A stretch of 64,000 nt of DNA, taken from contig NZ_AP038804.1 of assembly GCF_047159865.1 (NCBI RefSeq), forward strand, positions 2,046,001-2,110,000. The letters run 5' to 3'. Position numbers and translations under genes: made by a program. The DNA is from JAIOSF01 sp047159865. GTDB lineage: Bacteria; Campylobacterota; Campylobacteria; Campylobacterales; Arcobacteraceae. Below the pieces are notes generated by a model that worked only from the letters and a program-made list of their open reading frames with translations, ran no database searches and was not told where the DNA came from. Position 1 is the first letter of the stretch. Each line of letters begins with the position of its first letter. Shown here in pieces: positions 43,446 through 52,690 of this stretch.

Positions 43446-44936
43446 CTAACAAATTATAACTAGACTCAACTTAGTTTGAAACTTCTCTTTGCCTTTCCAC
43501 TCGATTATATCAGTACATAATCTAACAAATTATAACTAGACTCAACTTAGTTTGAAACCCTAGACTTGGTAAAACTAAACTACTAAGGTATTTCTAACAA
43601 ATTATAACTAGACTCAACTTAGTTTGAAACAAAGATAGTATTTCTTTGTACTTGTCAGCGTTAAACTAACAAATTATAACTAGACTCAACTTAGTTTGAA
43701 ACGAATAGTAAGTTGATCTTTGAGTTATAGGATTATCTAACAAATTATAACTAGACTCAACTTAGTTTGAAACAAAAATATTCATAGCGGAGATGAAATT
43801 TCAGCTTTTCTAACAAATTATAACTAGACTCAACTTAGTTTGAAACCTAAAGCTGATAATGAGGTTAAACTGATTGCTAGTGCTAACAAATTATAACTAG
43901 ACTCAACTTAGTTTGAAACTTGTCATCATATTGTTTTGCGGATTGTTTATCCATCTAACAAATTATAACTAGACTCAACTTAGTTTGAAACTACGGTATC
44001 TTTTATTAAATGAAGCGAAATTATACTAACAAATTATAACTAGACTCAACTTAGTTTGAAACGCAATTAATTCATATTTATTTTTGTCTTTTGTCTTTCT
44101 AACAAATTATAACTAGACTCAACTTAGTTTGAAACTCTAGAAAACTCTCCCTTTAATTGCTCTACAAGCTCCCTAACAAATTATAACTAGACTCAACTTA
44201 GTTTGAAACTCGCCTGAAATAACATCTCTACAATCGCTTTCTTTTCTAACAAATTATAACTAGACTCAACTTAGTTTGAAACGAAACTCTCCATCTTCTT
44301 GTACTAACTGTTGAGTATACTAACAAATTATAACTAGACTCAACTTAGTTTGAAACTTAACCAATCTAATTCATTCATCTTATTTACCCTTTTCTAACAA
44401 ATTATAACTAGACTCAACTTAGTTTGAAACTGTTTTGAACTTCACTAAATGATTTCTCTCCTGTAGCTAACAAATTATAACTAGACTCAACTTAGTTTGA
44501 AACACAATGCTTTATTTTACTTTCACAGATGGAGAGATCTAACAAATTATAACTAGACTCAACTTAGTTTGAAACTATCCCCATTATCGTTAGCAATATT
44601 ATCAGCTAAACTAACAAATTATAACTAGACTCAACTTAGTTTGAAACTTGATGTTAGAACTATTCCATACAGCCCATTACTCTAACAAATTATAACTAGA
44701 CTCAACTTAGTTTGAAACAAAGTGTGGGCGACCATTCTCAATCTTTCCGTTTTCCTAACAAATTATAACTAGACTCAACTTAGTTTGAAACAGCTCATCA
44801 AACTCTATATCATTGGTTAAAACTTGACTAACAAATTATAACTAGACTCAACTTAGTTTGAAACCTTATGGCAGAGCTATCAAATCATCTTTACAATATC
44901 TAACAAATTATAACTAGACTCAACTTAGTTTGAAAC
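43446..44936 (-). CRISPR. CRISPR array, 21 repeats and 20 spacers, type II-B-like
   Basis: The 37-bp unit (first copy 43446-43482; + strand begins CTAACAAATTATAA and ends TTAGTTTGAAAC) occurs 21 times without a change that I can see. Spacers are 34-39 bp, mostly 35-37; the leftmost (43483-43521) is 39. Starts of the repeats include 43446, 43522, 43594, 43666, 43737, 43810, 43883, 43955, 44026, 44099, 44173, 44246, 44320, 44394, 44467, 44539, 44611, 44682, 44755, 44828 and 44900. On the - strand the repeat starts GTTTCA and ends TTGTTAG, as in the Francisella II-B repeat, so crRNAs are taken to run leftwards. TATAAT lies inside every repeat in that sense, 7 nt before the spacer. Confidence 0.97.
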
Positions 44937-44967
44937 AAAGTTAGTGCAAAATCAGAAACATTATCTT

Positions 44968-44981
44968 TATAATGCTATAAT
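44968..44981 (+). promoter_or_regulatory. Tandem -10 elements of thiL
   Basis: TATAAT occurs twice, at 44968-44973 and 44976-44981, 8-16 nt before the thiL ATG (44989). The second would give a start point almost at the ATG, i.e. a leaderless mRNA. The site is only 32 bp from the end of the CRISPR array, in the place where the array leader would be expected. Confidence 0.45.
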
Positions 44982-44988
44982 ATACTTT

Positions 44989-45825
44989 ATGAAAGAAAAA
45001 ATTAATAAAGAAAACTATTTTATCAGTAAGTTTACAGATTCAAGTTTCATTGGTGACGATGGAGCTGTTGTTGGACAACATGTTTATAGTATGGATGCTT
45101 TTTTTGAAGATGTTCATTTTAAAAGAGAATGGATGAGTTTGAAACAAATAGCAATAAAAGCAATGCTTGTAAATATAAGCGATGCCATTGCTATGAATGC
45201 AGTTCCTAAATATGCACTTTTAAGTGTAGCAATTCCTCCTTCTTTTAGTCTCAAAGATTTAGATGAGCTTGCAAACGGATTCAATAAAATTGCAAAAAAA
45301 TACAATATCACAATTATTGGTGGTGATACTATTTCAAATCACAAACTAGATATCTCCATCACGATTATTTCAATAAGCACAAATCCAATATATCGTACAG
45401 GAACAAAAGAGGGTGACTTTATTTGCTATACTGGTAAATTGGGGAGTGTTAAAAAAGATTTAGATGCTTTATTATCAGGCGAAAAAATTCATAAAAAATC
45501 AAAATTTATAAAACCAAAACTTAATGCAGATTTTTTTTATGAAGCTTCATCTTATATAAATAGTGCGTTAGATATATCAGATGGTTTATTTTTTGAACTA
45601 GAACGAATATCAAAAGTAAATAATATAGGTTTTGATTTTTTTGATAAAATTAAAAAAGAAGTAGGATGTAGTGGTGAAGAATATGAGATACTATTTTCAT
45701 TCGATCCTAAACATGCAGAAAAAATTATACAAATAGCAAAAAAACACAAAATAAAATTAAACATTTTTGCAAAAGCAATAAATGGAAACTATAAATGTGA
45801 CTGTAAAAGTCATCATTTTGAGTAA
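44989..45825 (+). CDS. thiL: Thiamine-monophosphate kinase, 278 aa
   Basis: Phosphorylates thiamine monophosphate to the diphosphate cofactor. PurM/AIR-synthase fold motifs are present: FIGDDGAVVG, the acidic YSMDAFFEDVHFKREW, LVNISDAIAMNAVPKYALLSVAIP, IIGGDTISNHKLDISI and the C-terminal LDISDGLFFEL. Somewhat short for the family (about 300) but with all core motifs. I start it at ATG 44989 (MKEKINKENYF), because a longer reading from GTG 44944 would run to within 8 bp of the last CRISPR repeat and has no ribosome binding site. Confidence 0.9.
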   Translation: MKEKINKENYFISKFTDSSFIGDDGAVVGQHVYSMDAFFEDVHFKREWMSLKQIAIKAMLVNISDAIAMNAVPKYALLSVAIPPSFSLKDLDELANGFNKIAKKYNITIIGGDTISNHKLDISITIISISTNPIYRTGTKEGDFICYTGKLGSVKKDLDALLSGEKIHKKSKFIKPKLNADFFYEASSYINSALDISDGLFFELERISKVNNIGFDFFDKIKKEVGCSGEEYEILFSFDPKHAEKIIQIAKKHKIKLNIFAKAINGNYKCDCKSHHFE

Positions 45826-45866
45826 GATTTATAATAAAAATAAAATAATAGATGAAAGAGAGATAT

Positions 45867-46928
45867 ATGACAAAACAACATTATTTAAGCCATAGTCAAA
45901 TTGATGTTTACTTCAAACAAAGTAAAGATGATTTTGTAGTAACAGAAGTACCACTATATGAATTTAGTGGAGAGGGTGAACATCTTATTTTAAAAATAAG
46001 AAAAAAAGATTTAGCTACATGGGATGCTTTACAGATCATCTCTGAGGCTGTTGGCTGTAAAAATAGAGATATAGGATATGCTGGACTTAAAGATAAAAAT
46101 GCAATGACAGTACAGTATATCTCTATACATAAAAGTTTTGAAGATAAAGTAGATGCTTTTTCTCATCCTCAAATAAAAATTTTAGAAAAAACATACCATA
46201 ACAACAAAATAAAAATAGGGCACCTAAAAGGCAATAAGTTTTTTATTCGATTAAAAAGAGTGCAACCTATGCATAAAATGAAATTAGAATCAGCCTTACA
46301 AGAGATAGCAACAAATGGTATGCCTAATTATTTTGGATTTCAAAGATTTGGTTTAGATGGCGATAACTACAAAAAAGGGGAAGCGTTAATTGCTGGAACT
46401 TTAAAAGTAAGAGATAGAAAACTTAGAAAAATGTATATAAATGCCTATCAATCATTTTTGTTTAACTCTTGGTTATCAAAAAGAATTGAACTAGGTAAAA
46501 TTGTAGATAGTTTTAAAGCAAGTGAGATAAGTGAAAAACTTGGACTATCTGTAGAAACAATTGAGCAACTTCAATCTCAAAAACACCCATTTAAAGTTTT
46601 AAAAGGAGATGTTTTTTCTCATTATCCTTATGGTAAACTATTTAATATAGAAGAGTTAGAGGAAGAATCAGAAAAGTTTTTTAACCATGACAGAGTTCCT
46701 ACAGGATTGTTAAGTGGTAAAAAAACAAAGTTTGCCATTGATGATGCTTTAAAATTTGAGGAGAAATTTATAAAAGAAACAAAAGAGGATGGAGCTCGTA
46801 GATTTGCTTGGATTTTTCCTAGTGAAATAAGTAGTGAATATAAAGAGGAAAAAGCTTGGTTTGAATTGAACTTTGAACTTCCTAAAGGGTGTTACGCAAC
46901 AGAATTGATTAGCGAACTTATCCACTAG
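45867..46928 (+). CDS. truD: tRNA pseudouridine synthase D (position 13), 353 aa
   Basis: Makes pseudouridine at tRNA position 13. The catalytic Asp is in GYAGLKDKNAMTVQ, the family signature; other typical parts are FVVTEVPLYEFSGEGEH near the start, GMPNYFGFQRFG and the TRUD insert region. The start is placed at ATG 45867, preceded by AGAGAG; an in-frame ATG at 45852 has a weaker site. Follows thiL by about 40 nt and is probably co-transcribed. Confidence 0.94.
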   Translation: MTKQHYLSHSQIDVYFKQSKDDFVVTEVPLYEFSGEGEHLILKIRKKDLATWDALQIISEAVGCKNRDIGYAGLKDKNAMTVQYISIHKSFEDKVDAFSHPQIKILEKTYHNNKIKIGHLKGNKFFIRLKRVQPMHKMKLESALQEIATNGMPNYFGFQRFGLDGDNYKKGEALIAGTLKVRDRKLRKMYINAYQSFLFNSWLSKRIELGKIVDSFKASEISEKLGLSVETIEQLQSQKHPFKVLKGDVFSHYPYGKLFNIEELEEESEKFFNHDRVPTGLLSGKKTKFAIDDALKFEEKFIKETKEDGARRFAWIFPSEISSEYKEEKAWFELNFELPKGCYATELISELIH

Positions 46929-46992
46929 CGTTTGAGTAGTAGAGTAAATAAAATTGAAATTTAACCTTTAATATTTCTTCTACTACTAAATT

Positions 46993-47037
46993 AATCATAC
47001 TAAAATAGTCTTGTATTTGAACTATTTTAGTATGATT
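46993..47037 (+). terminator. Terminator after truD
   Basis: A perfect 17-bp stem, AATCATACTAAAATAGT (46993-47009) with its complement at 47021-47037, over an 11-nt loop, 65 nt after the truD stop. Tail TTG is short, so efficiency is uncertain, but the stem is the strongest in the area. Confidence 0.6.
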
Positions 47038-47086
47038 TTGACTTATTACTATAAATAATAAACTATAATTATCAAAGGAATTGCCT

Positions 47087-49849
47087 ATGCAAAAAACGAG
47101 TATTGTTAAAAAAACCGCAGATATTTTGTTCTCTTATTGGACAACTATGTTTGCTTTTGTTCTTTTAGCAGGAGGAGCAGCTGTTGCTACATTTATTGAA
47201 AATGATTTTGGTACATCAACAGCAAGAGTTCTTGTCTACAATAATATCTGGTATGAAACAGTTTTAGTTTTATCAATTATTAATCTAATAGGTATAATTA
47301 ACAGAAGAAAAATGTGGAAACAAAAAGCAAAATTTATTTTTCATGTATCTTTTGTTGTTATGCTTATCGGAGCTGGTATGACTCGATATATTGGATATGA
47401 AGGTATTATGCATATCAAAGAGGGACAAACACAAAGTGAAATGAGCTCATTAGAACCATTTATACAAGCTACTATTGTAACTAAAGAAGGAAAGCAATAT
47501 AAAGCAGAATTTCAAAAAGAGTTTAGTGCAATAGGTAGTAATAGATTTGATTATAGTATAGAATTTGAAAATAAAGTATTAAATCTTTCTCTTGATAGTT
47601 TTCAATTTGCAAAAAAAGGTTCGGCAACTATGAATCTAATAGGGACAAAAGTTACATTAGGTGACCAATCACAAGTTACAAAGCTTGTAGGTCAAAGAGG
47701 TCAAACTTCACCTGTTGTAAGAGAACTCAAGTTTAAAGATGGTGTTACTGTATATTTAACTTATGGTTCAAAACCACTCTCTATCCCATTTGCAATTAGA
47801 TTGAATGATTTTCAACTCGATAGGTATCCTGGAAGTATGTCACCATCATCTTTTGCAAGTGAAATTACACTCATTGATAAAGCCAATGATGTAGAGTTTG
47901 ACTATAGAATTTTTATGAATTCAACACTTATTTATGGAGGATTTCAATTTTTTCAAAGCTCGTATGACCCTGATGAAACAGGTACAGTCCTTTCTGTAAA
48001 TAATGATCCAGGGACCATACCTACATATATAGGATATTTTTTACTAGCATTGGGACTTCTTATGAATATGTTTGATAAAAAATCTCGTTTTGCAAAACTT
48101 ATTAGGTATTCAAAAAACTTTAATTCTGCAATTCTTGTAACTGTTTTACTTTCTTTGGCAAGTGTAGGTGCAAATGCAGATACAAATAACAAACCAAATC
48201 CAACACTAACTTATCTTGATACTTATAAAAAAGAGTCACTTAAAACAGCAGATCTATTTGCTCATTTAGTGATGCAATCAAACACAGGAAGAATGAAACC
48301 AGTTGATAGTTTGACAAAAGATATTTTAAATAAACTTACTAGAAAAAATGAATTTCTAGGAATGAATCACAACCAAGTAGTTTTAGGAATGTTAAGTCGT
48401 CCTGATGTTTGGCAAAATATAAAGATGCTAAAAATTACAACTCCAAAGTTAAAAAAAGAGTTAGGTTTAGAAGAATCGGCAAAATATGTTGCATTTAGCG
48501 AGATGTTTACTGCCGAAGGTGAATATAGACTTAAAAATTTGATTAATAAAGTAAATAGTATCAATGCCAATGAAAGAGGAACATTTGAAAAAGATGTTAT
48601 CAAACTTGATGAGCGACTTAATATTGCATATATGGTTTATTATGGGTATTTATTTCAAATTTTTCCAGAACCAGGTGACGGACAAAAAGAAGCAAAATCG
48701 ACAAAATGGTTTAATCCTGTTGATGCTATGAATAAGTTCAAACCAGAAGATAGCAAAATTATTAAACTACTGGTTTCAGGGTTTATAGATAATCTTGTAA
48801 CTGCTAAATATGAAGAATCAAATAAATTCATAGGTTTAATATCACAATATCAAGAAAAAGTGGGAAAAAATGTTATCCCATCTAAAAGTATTATAGATTC
48901 TGAAGTGTTATTTAATAAAGTGAATATATTTCCTAAAATCACTTTAGCTTATGTACTTGTAGGAATTATTATTTTCTTTGTTTCTTTTTTAACTGTATTT
49001 AATAAACACTGGTATTCTACAAAAGTAAATACTGCTTTTTTTATTATCTTAGCTTTATTATTTGCTTTACATACATTTGGAATGGGTCATAGATGGTATA
49101 TAAGTGGGCATGCTCCTTGGAGTAATACTTATGAAACTTTAGTATATATAGCATGGTCTGCTATGTTTGCAGGACTTTTCTTTTTTAGAAAATCTCTTAT
49201 GGCATTGAGTGCTACAGTTGTTATGGCTGGTATATTTATGTTTACAGCACATCTATCTGGAATAGATCCACAAATCACAAATCTTGTACCTGTTTTAAAA
49301 TCATACTGGCTGACAATACATGTATCTATCATTACAGGTTCTTATGGTTTTTTAGCACTTGGTGCTATGCTTGGATTTATGTCTTTGATTTTATTTATTT
49401 TTAGAGATTCAAAGAAGCCACACATCGATGATACTATTAAACATATAACAGCTATAAATGAAGCTTCACTTATTATTGGTTTAGCTGCATTAGTTGTAGG
49501 AAATTTTCTTGGTGGTGTTTGGGCAAACGAATCTTGGGGACGATACTGGGGATGGGATCCAAAAGAAACATGGGCTTATGTTGCGATTGTTACCTATGCA
49601 ATTGTTTTACATCTTAGAATGATACCAAAAGTAAATACTCCATATATTTTTGCAGTAGCATCTACATTGGCTTTTTCAACAATTCTGATGACATATTTCG
49701 GAGTAAATTTTTATCTTTCTGGAATGCATTCGTATGCAACAGGTGATCCTGTTCCAATCCCAACATGGGTTTATGTTTTAACTACATTGTTATTTGTAGT
49801 AATTGCAGTAGCAGCAAGAAAAAGAAACTTGTCGAAACTAAAACTTTAA
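47087..49849 (+). CDS. ccsBA: Fused CcsB-CcsA cytochrome c synthetase (CcsBA), 920 aa
   Basis: Exports haem and attaches it to apocytochromes c at the outer face of the inner membrane (system II). The N-terminal CcsB/ResB part has membrane helices (about 20-40, 60-80, 90-110), then a long periplasmic region to about 640. The C-terminal CcsA part contains the tryptophan-rich haem-handling WWD motif WGRYWGWDPKETW, flanked by His residues in helices (MGHRWYISGHAP, LTIHVSIITG). The fused form is typical of Campylobacterota. ATG 47087 has AAAGGA 8 nt upstream. The thiol proteins at 24027-25657 may serve the same maturation path. Confidence 0.95.
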   Translation: MQKTSIVKKTADILFSYWTTMFAFVLLAGGAAVATFIENDFGTSTARVLVYNNIWYETVLVLSIINLIGIINRRKMWKQKAKFIFHVSFVVMLIGAGMTRYIGYEGIMHIKEGQTQSEMSSLEPFIQATIVTKEGKQYKAEFQKEFSAIGSNRFDYSIEFENKVLNLSLDSFQFAKKGSATMNLIGTKVTLGDQSQVTKLVGQRGQTSPVVRELKFKDGVTVYLTYGSKPLSIPFAIRLNDFQLDRYPGSMSPSSFASEITLIDKANDVEFDYRIFMNSTLIYGGFQFFQSSYDPDETGTVLSVNNDPGTIPTYIGYFLLALGLLMNMFDKKSRFAKLIRYSKNFNSAILVTVLLSLASVGANADTNNKPNPTLTYLDTYKKESLKTADLFAHLVMQSNTGRMKPVDSLTKDILNKLTRKNEFLGMNHNQVVLGMLSRPDVWQNIKMLKITTPKLKKELGLEESAKYVAFSEMFTAEGEYRLKNLINKVNSINANERGTFEKDVIKLDERLNIAYMVYYGYLFQIFPEPGDGQKEAKSTKWFNPVDAMNKFKPEDSKIIKLLVSGFIDNLVTAKYEESNKFIGLISQYQEKVGKNVIPSKSIIDSEVLFNKVNIFPKITLAYVLVGIIIFFVSFLTVFNKHWYSTKVNTAFFIILALLFALHTFGMGHRWYISGHAPWSNTYETLVYIAWSAMFAGLFFFRKSLMALSATVVMAGIFMFTAHLSGIDPQITNLVPVLKSYWLTIHVSIITGSYGFLALGAMLGFMSLILFIFRDSKKPHIDDTIKHITAINEASLIIGLAALVVGNFLGGVWANESWGRYWGWDPKETWAYVAIVTYAIVLHLRMIPKVNTPYIFAVASTLAFSTILMTYFGVNFYLSGMHSYATGDPVPIPTWVYVLTTLLFVVIAVAARKRNLSKLKL

Positions 49850-49867
49850 GAGATTTTATATCTCTTA
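49847..49867 (+). terminator. Terminator overlapping the ccsBA stop codon
   Basis: TAAGAGAT (49847-49854) and ATCTCTTA (49860-49867) pair over a 5-nt loop. The stem includes the stop codon; a T-rich stretch follows about 7 nt later. Confidence 0.5.
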
Positions 49868-49984
49868 TTGTTACTTTTTAATACTTTTCTCATTCCTTCT
49901 TTCATTCCTTAGAAAATCTTAGACACTATCTCAAAATATTTGTTATACTTAAATTTCATAATAAAATAATTTATAGGAAAAAAA

Positions 49985-52690
49985 ATGAAACTAAGTCTTT
50001 CCAAAATAAATTTTCTAAATATAATTGCAATCATCATAGTTTTTTCAATAGTATTAAGTGCGTTTATTTATACCTTTACAGAAACATTATATCAACAAAA
50101 AGTTACAAAGCTTGAAAAAGATTATTACAATAATAATAAAGTGCTAGTAAAAAACGAGATAGAAAGGGCACTTCAAAGAATAGAAATAATAAAAAAAATA
50201 ATTTATAAGAAAAATGAAGAACTCTTAAAAAGAAAAGTTGAATATATTCATAATATATTATCTTCAGATAATACACAAAATACTACTACACTTTTAAAAA
50301 AATATTCAAAAGAGATGGACTTACTCAATTGGAAAGATAATTCAGGGTATTTTTATATTTTCGATAAAAATGGTAAATTTTTATATTATGGTGGTAATAA
50401 AAGTTTTTCAAATAAAAATATTTTCGAATTAATCAAATCAAACGAAGAATTCTCAATCTTTATTAAAAAAGCACTATCAAGTGAAGAAAGTTTTGGTTCT
50501 TATAAATGGCAAAAACCAAATGAATTAACCAATCATCTTCACACAAAATATGTTTATGTAAAAAAAGATACAAAACACGATATATTTATAGCTATGGGTG
50601 TATATAAAAAAGAGATCCATAAAGAGATAGAAACTTTGGTCTTTAGTGAGTTTAAAAAAGATAAATTTGGTGAGGAAAAATACAGTTATTTTTGGATTTT
50701 AGGATTAGATAAGATTATGCGAACACATCCAAAACTTGAAGGAAAAAGTATAGATCATCTTAAAACTTTAGATGGAAAAGTGTTATTTGATGTTATTATG
50801 AACAAAGCTATGAATAACGGTGGTTATGTAGATTATAAATGGATTAATCCCTCTACAAAAAATGTAAGTGAAAAAATATCTTACTTACAGCCGATACCTG
50901 ATATGGATTTAGTTATTGGGGCTGGATTTTATTTGGATGAACTGGATATTTTAATTGCAAATGAGAAAGCCAGTTTAAAAGCTATTACCGATAAATATTT
51001 GTTAAAAGTTTATATAGTGATTTTGATATTGATTTTATTAACTTTAGCGGTTGCTCGTTATCTTTCAATAAAAATTAAAAGTATTGAACATGACAGAGAA
51101 GAACAGATGCATCTTCTTGAACAGTATAGACATCTTTTAGATGAAAGTTCTGTAGTTGCTAGAACTGATAAAAATGGTATTATTACTTATGTAAACGAAA
51201 GTTTTGAAAAAGTTAGTGGTTATGACAGAGCTGAAATTATAGGAAATACGCATACTTTATTTCAACATCCAGATACACCAAAAAGTCAATTTCGTAGTTT
51301 ATGGACAACTATAACTAACGGTGAGATATGGAAAGGTATTCTAAAAAATAGACGAAAAAATGGTGAAAGTTATTATGTGAGTTTAACTATCATACCTATT
51401 AAAAATAAAAAAGAAGAGGTGCTGCGATATATATCATCTTCTATTGATATTACAAAACATATAAAAAATAAAACAAAATTAAAAAATCTTTTTAAAACAG
51501 ACTCTTTAACAGGTTTAGGAAATAGAATTAGTTTATTGAACTATATTACAAAAACTAAAAGTGATATTGTTTTATCTCTTATAAATATTGATAGATTCAA
51601 AGAGATAAATGATAGTTTCAATCATGAAATAGGTGATGATGTTATTAAAGAGTTTGGAAATAGATTATTTCAATATTTTAGTGAACAAAATTATTTCTTA
51701 TTTAGAGTACAAGCAGATATTTTTGCTATTGTTAACAATAAGGAAACAGCAGCACATGTAAAAAATGATGTTGAACTCTTTATGAAAACAAAAGGTAAAG
51801 AAAAGTATGAGATAAAAGAACACAAATTTTTCATCACATATACTAGTGGAATAGCTTCAAATAAAGAAAATTTGTTTGCGTATGCAGATATTGCACTCAA
51901 TGAAGCAAAAAATAAAAAAATAAAAATTTTAGAATATGATAGTTCATTGAAAAATATTGATCACTTTAAAAATAATATACAATGGGTAGATAGACTCCAT
52001 TTAGCAATTAACAATGATAATGTAGTTCCTCATTTTCAGCCAATGTATAATTATAAAACAGGAAAAATTGATAAGTATGAAGCATTGATGAGAATAGAAG
52101 AGGGTGATACCATTATCTATCCAAATGACTTTTTAGATATTGCTAAAAAGACAAAACTTTACCCTGAATTGACCTATAAAATGATTAGAAAAGTTTTGGA
52201 TAGATTTGAAAAAACTGATTTAGAGTTTTCTATTAATTTATGTATCGAAGATCTTATGAATAATGAATTGACAAATTTCTTATATGATTACGCAAATAAA
52301 AAAAATCTTTTTGAACAAATGGTTTTAGAAATTGTAGAATCAGAAGAGATGGAAGATAATAATTATATTGCAAGTGTTATTTCAAGATTTAAAGAAAAAG
52401 GGGTGAAAATAGCTATAGATGATTTTGGTACAGGTTATTCTAACTATGAGTACCTGATCTCTTTACAAGCTGATTATCTTAAAATTGATGGCTCTATTAC
52501 AAAACTGATTGTAAGTGACAGTAGAACTTTAGATGTTGTGAAGTCTATAGTTGAATTTGCAAGAAAATCAGATATAAAAATTATTGCGGAGTTCGTGAGT
52601 GATGAAGAGATTGATAAAATACTACGAGAGATAGGGGTTGATTATGCTCAAGGTTTTTACTATGGAAAACCACAAGCAGAACTTCTTTAG
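49985..52690 (+). CDS. Cache-PAS-GGDEF-EAL signalling protein, probable c-di-GMP phosphodiesterase, 901 aa
   Basis: Order: membrane helix (about 8-30); periplasmic sensor of two Cache-like halves (LLNWKDNSGYFYIFDKNGKF and KYSYFWILGLDKIMRTHPKLEGK) to about 330; second membrane helix (VYIVILILILLTLAVARYL); PAS domain (NGIITYVNESFEKVSGYDR); GGDEF-like domain; EAL domain. The GGDEF active site is degenerate: RVQADIFAI, near 575, replaces RxGGDEFxI, so no cyclase activity is expected. The EAL domain keeps YEALMR (about 699), LEIVESEEM, IDDFGTGYSN, LKIDGSI and the final Gln in YAQGFYYGKP, so it should hydrolyse cyclic di-GMP. It may be activated by the ligand bound outside. Confidence 0.9.
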   Translation: MKLSLSKINFLNIIAIIIVFSIVLSAFIYTFTETLYQQKVTKLEKDYYNNNKVLVKNEIERALQRIEIIKKIIYKKNEELLKRKVEYIHNILSSDNTQNTTTLLKKYSKEMDLLNWKDNSGYFYIFDKNGKFLYYGGNKSFSNKNIFELIKSNEEFSIFIKKALSSEESFGSYKWQKPNELTNHLHTKYVYVKKDTKHDIFIAMGVYKKEIHKEIETLVFSEFKKDKFGEEKYSYFWILGLDKIMRTHPKLEGKSIDHLKTLDGKVLFDVIMNKAMNNGGYVDYKWINPSTKNVSEKISYLQPIPDMDLVIGAGFYLDELDILIANEKASLKAITDKYLLKVYIVILILILLTLAVARYLSIKIKSIEHDREEQMHLLEQYRHLLDESSVVARTDKNGIITYVNESFEKVSGYDRAEIIGNTHTLFQHPDTPKSQFRSLWTTITNGEIWKGILKNRRKNGESYYVSLTIIPIKNKKEEVLRYISSSIDITKHIKNKTKLKNLFKTDSLTGLGNRISLLNYITKTKSDIVLSLINIDRFKEINDSFNHEIGDDVIKEFGNRLFQYFSEQNYFLFRVQADIFAIVNNKETAAHVKNDVELFMKTKGKEKYEIKEHKFFITYTSGIASNKENLFAYADIALNEAKNKKIKILEYDSSLKNIDHFKNNIQWVDRLHLAINNDNVVPHFQPMYNYKTGKIDKYEALMRIEEGDTIIYPNDFLDIAKKTKLYPELTYKMIRKVLDRFEKTDLEFSINLCIEDLMNNELTNFLYDYANKKNLFEQMVLEIVESEEMEDNNYIASVISRFKEKGVKIAIDDFGTGYSNYEYLISLQADYLKIDGSITKLIVSDSRTLDVVKSIVEFARKSDIKIIAEFVSDEEIDKILREIGVDYAQGFYYGKPQAELL

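Noticed and set aside
43483..44899. Self-targeting spacers against genes of this window
   Set aside because: By eye none of the spacers matched the recombinase element or other genes here, but this is not an exhaustive search, so no claim is made either way.
43446..44936. Array transcribed on the + strand together with the cas genes
   Set aside because: The anti-repeat with promoter and terminator is on the - strand and can pair only with a - strand crRNA; the - strand repeat also has the GTTTCA start known from II-B repeats.
44944..44988. Longer thiL start (GTG 44944) reaching almost into the CRISPR array
   Set aside because: No ribosome binding site, and two TATAAT boxes lie inside that extension; ATG 44989 fits the family start.
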